Origin: Petrolisthes cinctipes
Lineage: Eukaryota; Arthropoda; Malacostraca; Decapoda; Porcellanidae
Direction: 5' to 3'
Length of the DNA stretch: 64,000 bases
Assembly: GCA_033782935.1 (NCBI GenBank)
Contig: JAWQEG010000491.1
Location: 62,001-126,000, forward strand
The position numbers and the translations under genes are program-made. Below are positions 56,656-64,000 of this stretch, in pieces. Numbering within the stretch: the stretch's first letter is position 1; every line of letters starts with the position of its first letter. The notes under the pieces were generated by a model, which was given only the letters and a program-made list of their open reading frames with translations, did not search any database and was not told the DNA's origin.

Positions 56656-57535
56656 TCATCGCCTTGTGCAATTTTAACTCTTCCCATCCCCTGGTGTTGG
56701 CCATTCTTGAGTGGCTTGTCCTCCTGGGTCGTCGTGGCCGCAGAGTTGCATTTTGTTTGGTCCCGGCCCATGTGGGTGTCGATGGGAATGAGCGGGCTGA
56801 CGCCCTGGCTAAGGCTGCAGTCTCCAGTTCTCTGCCTCCTGCCAGGCGTCATCCTGTTCCTGCAGTGGACCTTCGACCCTACATAGATACTGCCGTTCGT
56901 TCCTGCTGGCAGGACAGATGGGATGCCGTCGGGGCTAACAAGCTCTGCGACATCCACCAGCACCTTGGTTTGTGGAGCTACAGTGGCCTGTCCCGCTGGT
57001 GGGAGACGGCTCTTGTCCGTCTCTGCATTGGCCACACAATATTGACTCATGGCTTTTTAATGGAGAGGGCTCACCCTCCCTACTGTGATGATTGTCTGGT
57101 CCCTCTGACAGTACGACATCTTATTGTCGAGTGTCCCAGCCTTGGGGACCTTCGTCGTAGGCACCTCTCCAAGTACCAGGAGGGTGACGGTTCTTACAGT
57201 CTCTCCCAGGTGCTCGGGGAGGAGGCTTGTAGTGTGGGAGGGAACACCCTCTCCTATGTGGAGGAGGCTGGCCTTCTCCACAAATTGTGAATTTTATTAT
57301 ATATATGGCTTTTTAGATCATTCAACTTTTTCTCTCTCAGGTTCTTTTAGTATAAATGTTGTGCCTTTTAGTTTATATGTTCTTTTAATCATGCTGCATA
57401 TCCCTTTCGGGGTGGAGAAGTCTGTTTAGTTTGTGTAAATATTTTATTAATGAAGTAGATGACTATTTTATGTTGGGCGGTATATGACCATAGTTTTTGT
57501 GCCGCCAAGTGCCTAATGTTATTAATAAATCAATC
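56656..57535 (+). mobile_element. LINE family B, 5'-truncated copy with RNase H end
   Basis: The coding part (next entry) is followed by a T-rich 3' UTR and a tail after GCCGCCAAGTGCCTAATG, ending AATCAATCAA. The same 3' end is at 39572-39975. The 3' UTR has the same layout as family T (short GCC motif, then AATC repeats). Confidence 0.8.
56664..57290 (+). pseudogene. LINE family B RNase H C-terminal part and Cys/His tail
   Basis: A 208-residue open frame missing its 5' part. LVPAHVGVDGNERADALAKA is the last RNase H motif (His and Asp). Downstream, LCIGHTILTHGFLMERAHPP, YCDDCLVPLTVRHLIVECPS gives the CX2CX7-8HX4C metal-binding pattern typical of I- and Jockey-group LINE C-termini. No internal stops, but the first two RNase H catalytic residues, RT and endonuclease are absent. 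Confidence 0.8.
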
Positions 57536-57537
57536 AA

Positions 57538-57682
57538 CCCTACACCCCCGATCCCCAGCACTCTCCCCTAAACTCATACTGGCAAGTGTTTCAGGTAAGA
57601 GAGTCGAAACTGTCGGTTCACACCTTGTTGGGTACACACATTGACAACGCTGAGTGATGAACGTGGCAGTGGAGGAGACTGT
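57538..57682. repeat. Dispersed repeat, copy 2 (see 33297-33475)
   Basis: CGGTTCACACCTTGTTGGGTA, split here as CGGTTCACACC and TTGTTGGGTA, then TGACAAC and GAGTGATGAACGTG. The next MITE follows immediately. Confidence 0.6.
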
Positions 57683-57683
57683 A

Positions 57684-57923
57684 CAGATGCAGTCAAATAT
57701 TAAACCCTTCCATATATAGGGGTAACTCACGTAAGAGTTTGACAGCTTCCCTTTGTTTCTTAGATGATAAACTTTCCAATAAATAAGTTAACTACCATCT
57801 TTTAATTTACTAATAGCAGCTACGCACTACTTAAAACAATAACATTATATGTGAACGTGAAAACATTAGACAGTAAATTATTTGAGATATCCATATGTGC
57901 TTAATATATTTCGACAGCGACTG
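57684..57923. mobile_element. TA-flanked MITE, 240 bp, containing the 180-bp dispersed repeat
   Basis: Ends CAGATGCAGTCAAATATTAA and CAGTCGCTGTCGAAATATAT, inverted but degenerate. TA at 57682-57683 and 57924-57925. 57719-57899 matches 26354-26535. Confidence 0.65.
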
Positions 57924-57925
57924 TA

Positions 57926-58900
57926 CAGTATCCCAACTAAGTTCTCCGACAAAATATCAACGTCTTGGCATCCCTTTCTAGCTACAACACTCGTTCCCAG
58001 CCTCTATTATCCTCATTTCCACGATTATCAGTCAGTTTTGCCATCATTCCTGCCCTTAGTAACAGTTGTGAACCTCGAGAGTTTCGACTCGTGTGTTCAG
58101 ACGAGGGGTGAAGGAAGGCCATGGCCTGAACCGGGCTTTCCCACAGTGCCCTCAGAGAGTGTATGTTGTGTTGTTGGTGAGTGTGGTTGTGTGCGTTGCA
58201 GTCTTCAATAATGTGTTTAATAGAATGGGGTGATGTGTTGCATCCTGGACAGGCATCCACAATGGCTCCATCCAGCCTCTTCTGATATGTCAGAAGGGCC
58301 GGGTGGTGGCCACACCGCAGCCTGGCCAGGTGGACTCTGTCCTCACGGGGAAGGGAGGATTCAGATGGGTGGATGTCAGGAGGTCGTGCATGCAGCTGAG
58401 TGTTGTTTTATAGTGTTTGGATGGACTGATGAGTGATTTGAGTATGGATGTGTTTCTGGAGATTGGTTTGGGGTGGGCAGGGTGTAAACGATTATGGTAT
58501 TTGTGGATGGTATCGTGTACTGGGTGTTGTTTTGATGTTCCTTGGCATGTGTGTGTGTTGTGCCATGTAGTGTAGTGGATGGTGTGGGTTTGTGGAGGCT
58601 GCAGCAAGTGTTTGTGTGCCTCTTATGTCAAGATGGTCCTTGATTTTGAGGACTTTGTTTTCATGGTGTAGGTGGTCTGTAGGTATGGTATGTGCAGCCT
58701 GTGATTGTCTTTAGGGCTCTGTTCTGTATGGTTTGAAGGGTGTTGTGATGATTCTCAGTGAGGTTTGAGGCCCAGGCAAGGCTTGCATAATCCATCACTG
58801 ATCGAATATATTGTTTGTATACTGTGATTGTGGTTTCATTGTTGTGTCCGAATGTTGTGCTGGCAAGTGATCTGAGGGCTTAAAGTCTTTGCATGCATTT
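57926..58900 (-). pseudogene. LINE family C reverse-transcriptase thumb and C-terminal region, decayed
   Basis: On the minus strand, with frameshifts. From about 58880: a TTFGHNNETT segment, then YKQYIRSVMDYASLAWASN and LQTIQNRALKTITG, the RT connection region of Jockey/RTE-like LINEs. Further on comes LARLRCGHHPALLTYQKRLD and CPGCNTSPHSIKHIIEDC, a Cys/His tail pattern, followed by LWESPVQAMAFLH near the end. All catalytic parts lie upstream and are missing. Simple-repeat-like GTGTGG richness near 58500-58850 reflects this region's codon bias. Confidence 0.65.
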
Positions 58901-59114
58901 GTTTTTGATGGCTGTAATATGTTGTTTGAATGTCATGGATGTATTATATGTTATGCCAAGTATTTTTTTTTTTTTTTTTTTTTGTGTGTGTGGTATAGGT
59001 GTGTTGTTTATGGCGAGGTGGGGTGTTTAGCGGTGTTCTGCGTTCCAGTTGGTGAGGAGGGTGGCAGGTGACTTGGTGGGTTCTATTTTAAGTCTGTTTG
59101 TGGTGAACCAGGCA

Positions 59115-59175
59115 TTTTTTTTTCTACACAGTTATAGGGGTGAAGTATTAACATATAACTGTGTAGAAAAAAAAA
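59115..59175. repeat. Strong hairpin, 22-bp arms, 17-base spacer
   Basis: TTTTTTTTTCTACACAGTTA, then TA on one side, and its exact complement at 59154-59175. Possible remnant of a fold-back element. Confidence 0.8.
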
Positions 59176-59179
59176 ACTC

Positions 59180-59734
59180 TTTATTTACTATTTTTTGTTT
59201 CTCGTCAGTGTTGAACACAGTTCAAGTAAGAAGTACCGCTATTGTCGCAAAAATAAATTGCTTTGAGTGCTTTTCTATATTGTAGTAAGTGCTCAAAATA
59301 ATATTGATTAAAAGTACTGATGTCTCTACAATCACTAGATATCAAAACTTGTAATGCTATTGTAGCAGCTGGTACAGTTGCCAACACTTTTAACTAGTAC
59401 AGGAAAGGAAAACTGACAATGTTGAGACTACTAATTATACGTGTTGACCAATGAACAATTTGTGGCCAATATTACCGTACTATCACTAATGCCGAAACCT
59501 TACTCTCATCACTTGTCCACCAATGATCACAGTGATATTTGGTGGTAGAATAGTGTCTCATCAAATGGATCTGTAGTACTGAAGCTTGCAGGTACTTCTA
59601 CCATATTATAATGTTGTATTGCAAGGAGTCGTACTTCGTGTAAATAATATTGACTGGTATTCCTACATATAAAGGAAAGGCAGGCTATTTTTTTTTTTTT
59701 TTTAATGATTGTTTAGAGAATGGCTAAGGCAATT
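59180..59734. other. No gene seen
   Basis: AT-rich, with a T tract at 59690-59703. Confidence 0.4.
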
Positions 59735-60319
59735 CTAATTCTCTAGCAGAAGAGTGAACCCGCGGGGTAATACTCGGGGCAATAATTGGGACTCGTACAC
59801 GTGTCCCCGAAGCACCTGATATATTAGGAGAAGTGAACTGAGAGGAGGAGGGAATTTCCTTGAAATATTCACATTGGAATTGTCCTGTACTGTAGTGGTA
59901 TCACTGACACAGGCAGAGACATCAACATCGATAACGCAGGTGGGAGGATCACTCCACTGCTTGAGCGGAAGAGAAACCATATTTTGTGAAGTCAATACAA
60001 ACGAGGTATCCACATTTATTTCACGCCCTTCTAATGTTCCCAAAGGAAGCTTGCGAGGGAGAACATCTGTTGATTAAAGAACTCATCGGAGCCACGAGAA
60101 CACTTCTGGTAGGATGGAGAGGAAAAAATGGATGCGTCTACAGAGATGGTTGTATTGCAAGAAGAAACGTCCCTGGAGTCAAATGTTTCAGAGGAACCAC
60201 GAAGACGCCTTTTGCATTTTAGTTGACTTTGGTTTCATTATTGGAGAGTGTGTGGCAGCGTGAACCCTTACCACATGAACACCGTTAGTTAAAGCCTGAT
60301 AATTATCATCAAAAGACTT

Positions 60320-61200
60320 CAACAAGTTCCTGGGAACCCTCTACTTCTACTGTACAATCTTTGTCTTCGTGATGGTTGTGTACCACGAGCCTGGACCAGC
60401 AGCACAATAATACCCATCCCTAAGCCCGGCACTGCGAAGTTCAGGCCTATTTCCCTGACTTCCTGTTTTTGTAAAGTTATGGAGAGAATCTTACTCAATC
60501 GTCTCGTGTACAGACTGCAAGATCGCCTTTCTCCATGACTGTTTGGTTTCCTTCCCCAGAGGAGCACACACCACTGCCTAGTCGACCTGTACTCTCGCCT
60601 TAACAGGGACAGTGTGGTGGCCTTCATTGACCTTCGAAGTGCCTTCGATGTTGCTAATAGAGACGTCATTTTGGATCAACTGGTTGACTTTGGGATAAAG
60701 GGTAATCTATTACGGTGGATTCGGGGCTACCTGAGTAACAGAACCTCCCGTGTGTTTTTCAGTGGTGCGCTCAGTCCTTTGCGCAGTTTTCACCTAGGTA
60801 CGCCTCAAGGGGGTGTTCTCAGCCCATTGTTATTTAATATTCTGATGCATCGGCTGCTCACTTCTCTCCCTGATATACCTGGAACTACAATTACGTGCCA
60901 TGCTGATGATATCTGTGTTCATTCTACCTCGCCAAGGAATCTCCAGCGGTTTCTTGACTCCTTCTCTGTGTCCTCCACTCACTGTGGCATTATTGTCTCC
61001 CCAGATAAGAGCAGAATATTCGAGACTTACGCCACTTCAATGGCTCACTAACAACTCCTCGGGCATCTCCATCCCAGTAGCCAGGACTATCTATTTTGAT
61101 TTTATCCGTTCAGTTGTTGATTTCCTCTCTCCTGCTCTGATTCAACTTCCCAGGGCTACTCTTGAAACTTTAGAAAAATTTCAGAATAGAGCAATGAGAT
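60320..61200 (+). pseudogene. LINE family A reverse transcriptase, copy 2
   Basis: RT motifs FIDLRSAFDVANRD, GTPQGGVLSPLLFN and CHADD (the tyrosine of the usual YADD is histidine). A TGA at 60537 stands where copy 1 has TGG. A deletion of about 160 bp after 61020 removes part of the region after the catalytic site and shifts frame. The thumb (SPALIQLPRATLETLEKFQN) is then read in another frame to 61202. Confidence 0.8.
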
Positions 61201-61216
61201 AATTCTCGGTTGTCCA

Positions 61217-62460
61217 ATGTCGGCCAGGATAGTGAACATGCAGCGTGAGTTGCGTCTTCCCCCGTTAGTGGAGAGAATTTATTCTAATGTTACTTGCTTC
61301 ACTGTCAAGTGCCTCCATTTTCCACATCTTTCACCCCATTACTCTCAGTTAGTCAGGACTTCTCTTAGACCAAACTACCCGGTCCCTCCCATACTGCCTG
61401 CTGGACGTACTCTTATAAGGTCTGTTTCCTCTATGCTCCGTAGTCTTAATATAGATATAATGGTGGCCGAATCCCCCCAGGACCCCCTCCGTGGATGCTA
61501 CCAACACCTGATGTGAGCTTCACACCTACTTCCAAGTGGGAACTGCCTTCTCTACATCGGCAGTTGGCTCTGGAACACATAGAAACAGTGACGTCCTCCA
61601 TCACAGATCCATACTGCCTCTACACTGATGGCTCATTGCAGGTGGATGGTGCAGCAGGTTGTGCTGTTTTCTCACCTGTGATGGAGTCACCTCCAGGGGG
61701 CTGGGTTGGCCGTCGTCTCTGTAACCACTCTAGCTCAACATTGTGTGAACTGTATGCCATTCTGGATGCTGTTAGTCTTGTTTGTCAATGTGGAGTGAAT
61801 GCTGCCATTTTTTGTGACTCCAGACCTGCCCTTCATTCTCTCTCTAGTGTTCAGTCCATACACTCTACTGTTGTTCAGCAGATTTTATCGTTTTTGTCCT
61901 TATTGCGTCATCGTAACTTGACTGTCAAATTTTTATGGGTGCCATCCCATGTAGGTTTACATCACAATGGTACAGTTGACAGACTCGCAAAGGAAGCCTG
62001 CCATCTGCCTCCTCGTGGTGTTGGACGTCCTCTCTCCCTGACATGTTACCTCTCTAGAGTTCGCTCCATCACTCTCCTCCCTGTACGGCGACGCAGGGAT
62101 GCAGAGAGGCCCTTCAGCATCTCCATCACACATTATGAGTCTGTCTGCCATCACAAATATTCCTACCGTCGTCGAGGCCTCATGGTTCGGAGGCACAATG
62201 TAGTCTCTGCTCGTTTGAGGCTTGGCTACCGGCCACCGTGGCAGGTTGCTGGGATGCAGTGTGAGCCTCCCTTCACTGAGTGTCGTTTGTGTCGAGCGCC
62301 TCGTGCTAACACTGTAGAGCACTATTGCCTGGCCTGCCCCACTGTCCGACACTTGCTGCCCCGGGGCCTGCCACTTGATGTGGTTTGTCGACACCTGCTG
62401 AACCACCAGGTTTTGGAGGAACTTCTGGTACGCCACCCTCGTTTTGGTGGATTTAAGTAG
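61217..62460 (+). CDS. LINE family A RNase H domain and Cys/His C-terminus, copy 2
   Basis: The linker frame 61217-61516 is followed by 61495-62460 (321 residues), a shift of frame near 61480. RNase H residues are present: YTDGSLQ, CELYAILDA, CDSRPALHSL, WVPSHVGLHHNGTVDRLA. CRLCRAPRANTVEHYCLACP follows and the frame ends at the native stop. Compared with copy 1 the Y-I-Y codons after HSLS are deleted (six to nine bases) without frame loss. Confidence 0.8.
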
Positions 62461-63017
62461 GTCATAATGTAAATATTTGTCTGTATGCTTGTGCTCCATT
62501 CTGTTATGTTTTCGTGATGTGTGTGTGTTGTGTGTGTGTGTGCGTGTGTATGTGTGGTTGTAGTCATTGTATTCTCATGGGTACCGCCAACCAGTATGTA
62601 TTGTTGCCTGCCTGTTGATTGACGCTACGGCGCAATTAATTTAAAAAAAAAAAATCATCAAAGGACGGGTCTCAAGAATGAGTTTCTGATTCAGTTTCCA
62701 AGACAGAGAAGCATTTACGTATTGAAACCGAAGAAACATTCTCACCAGAGTAAAAAGCAGCTGTTTCTTGGGAGAGTTGAGAGGGTGCTGCAACCGAATT
62801 AGATGTTGTCGACTTGGATTGGAGAGGGCGAAGGGAGGAGGCGTATGTCCTCACACCACCATCCTTCTGTCGCTTGAAGTTAAGTTTCCTTCTGGCACTA
62901 CCAATGTTGATTAATTGAATATCCTGTTTGAGGAGGTACGTCTTACATTGGTGAGAACGTAAGGGGTGAGCATCCCTGCTGTAAAAGCAGTAACCCTCTG
63001 ACTGACACTTAGATCTA

Positions 63018-63299
63018 CACTCGCGAACCAAAGTTTCGTCACTCCCTTGGCTAGCAGCAAGGCGAAGTCAGTGTCAAAGATATGCTGAACGATCGTACAA
63101 ACTGTTATATTGAGTTGGTAACGAGACAGTGTGAGGTTCACTTTCAACGAACCAAAAACCCCGAAGTCATAGAAAGTAAACCTCACCCTGTCTCATTTCC
63201 AACTCCATACACTAGTTTCTCTAATCGTTCACCATATATTTAACACTGACTTCACCTCCCTGCCAGCCAAAGGGGTCGCAAAAGTTTGGTTTGCGACTG
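63018..63299. mobile_element. TA-flanked 282-bp MITE, nearly a full palindrome
   Basis: Ends CACTCGCGAACCAAAGTTTC and CAGTCGCAAACCAAACTTTT. The arms pair almost to the centre (GAGACAG, then CTGTCTC). TA at 63016-63017 and 63300-63301. Inserted in the ORF1 remnant. Confidence 0.88.
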
Positions 63300-63393
63300 T
63301 ACATGTGAGACAAGAGATAAAATATTTACCACTTCGGAAACGGTTTGTACGGTTCCTCATACCACAAACATGCGGTGACACTTCTGGGAATGC

Positions 63394-63705
63394 CATGTTA
63401 CGACACTTGGGTGAAGAGGCGATCTCATTTCATCTAGCTTTATATAACAGAATCTGACTGGAGGGTGTCTTCCCTTCCGGGTGGAGGGTTGCTATCATCC
63501 TTCCTTTCCCCAATCCGGGCAAGGACTCTAGTGTTGCCCTCAATTACCGACCTGTTGTCTTGACCTCCTGTCTCTGCAGTCTATTTGAGAAGATGGTGAA
63601 TGTCAGACTGGTGTACTTCCTAGAAAGAGGTGGATTTCTGTCTCCGTCCCAGTCGGGCTTTCGTAAACGTGACATCAACACTTGGTCTGTGTATTCTTCG
63701 ATTTA
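63394..63705 (+). pseudogene. LINE reverse-transcriptase N-terminal fragment, another family
   Basis: Reading PSGWRVAIILPFPNPGKD, NYRPVVLTSCLCSLFEKMV and SPSQSGFRKRDINT, the first RT blocks of I-group elements. A TGA near 63452 and a TAG near 63704 interrupt it. The palm with catalytic residues is absent. Possibly the same family as the RNase H copy at 56664, which cannot be tested because they do not overlap. Confidence 0.75.
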
Positions 63706-63712
63706 GAGAGGG

Positions 63713-64000
63713 CTCTTGTTATGAGTCTATGATTGCATCATGTAATAGTTTAGCTAGTTCACCTGTATCTACCTGAGATCAGGAGTTAGATCAAAATTCG
63801 CGCTGAACCCCTATGTGTTGATGCAACTAGACTTAATTGCCTTAATGACCAACACCATGAGTCGATAGGCATGAAGCCCTAAATCTTCTTTTGAGCTACC
63901 TGCACTCACTCAGACGACACCCTCTCCACACCACCTCCACATCCTCGTCCACTGTCTCGACTCCCTCGTAATTTTTCCGTCCCTTGTGAAGGGAGTATAA
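63713..64000. other. Window end, nothing recognised
   Basis: No motif or repeat partner found elsewhere in the window. Confidence 0.4.

Larger units (their letters stand above)
60318..62653 (+). mobile_element. Non-LTR retrotransposon, family A copy 2, with 13-bp duplication
   Basis: Flanked by ATCATCAAAAGAC (60305-60317) and ATCATCAAAGGAC (62654-62666), one mismatch in 13. It is 5'-truncated within the region before RT and ends GATTGACGCTACGGCGCAAT, then a poly-A. About 160 bp are missing after 61020 relative to copy 1. It carries an extra (GT)n-like tract at 62519-62555 in the 3' UTR. Confidence 0.92.
59735..63390 (-). pseudogene. LINE ORF1 (Gag-like) remnant, interrupted by a LINE and a MITE
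   Basis: On the minus strand. After removing family A copy 2 (60318-62653) and the MITE at 63018-63299, one reading direction runs from about 63390 through a Cys-rich patch (SCLTCRSKCQSEGYC, then H and C in SHQC) and KTYLLKQDIQLINIGSARRK to a serine-rich stretch. It then continues on the far side as low-complexity text ending at 59735. The Cys/His patch followed by a charged helix resembles C-terminal ORF1 of I-group LINEs. Frames: 63031-62672 and 60043-59735, with stops between. Which LINE family it belongs to is unknown. Confidence 0.5.

Noticed and set aside
1..64000. CRISPR arrays, bacterial operons, rRNA genes, integrated large DNA virus
   Set aside because: No regularly spaced direct repeats with unique spacers, no rRNA-like sequence and no virus-type gene set; spliced genes and LINEs indicate a eukaryotic chromosome.

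Overview
The window looks like nuclear DNA of an arthropod, most likely a crustacean. This is an inference from the mix of element families, the AT-rich composition, the abundant (CA)n, (GT)n and (CT)n microsatellites, the degenerate TTAGG-type tracts and the intron-containing genes with GT..AG junctions. No bacterial operons, rRNA, tRNA or CRISPR array were seen.

Only one host-type gene is supported. It is the C-terminal half of a Cys-loop ligand-gated ion channel on the minus strand (four exons between 52736 and 46759), with Cys-loop, TM1-TM2, TM3 and TM4. Its introns carry short inverted-repeat elements and a decayed transposase fragment. Its upstream exons were not found.

Nearly everything else is mobile DNA, much of it nested. 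From the left: a Ginger-type DNA transposon (1743-4227, 4-bp duplication CCGG, integrase plus Ulp1-like protease) inside another inverted-repeat element (1664-5290); a non-LTR retrotransposon (family A, copy 1, about 5858-9529); several MITEs; a complete-looking P element (13437-17575, 8-bp duplication GTCCTACC, 32-bp perfect TIRs, a two-exon 873-residue THAP-transposase); a 36-bp perfect palindrome with its own 8-bp duplication (17831-17866); a GC-rich 6.25-kb inverted-repeat element with no recognisable gene (20097-26350) next to a 0.3-kb deletion derivative; a dense set of MITEs flanked by TA (26.8-48.1 kb and elsewhere); family A copy 3 on the minus strand (36.6-39.4 kb), itself carrying a TA-flanked MITE; the ion-channel gene; an LTR retroelement with SCAN-like Gag and protease followed directly by integrase (about 53.2-56.35 kb, Gmr1-like order); fragments of other non-LTR families; and family A copy 2 (60318-62653, 13-bp duplication) inserted into the ORF1 remnant of another non-LTR element.

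Paralogous copies inside the window serve as internal controls. They supply empty sites for a MITE in a LINE and for the 36-bp palindrome, show internal deletions, and show related MITEs inserted in opposite orientations. No gene clusters work together as a pathway. The biology here is transposon-host and transposon-transposon layering around one channel gene.
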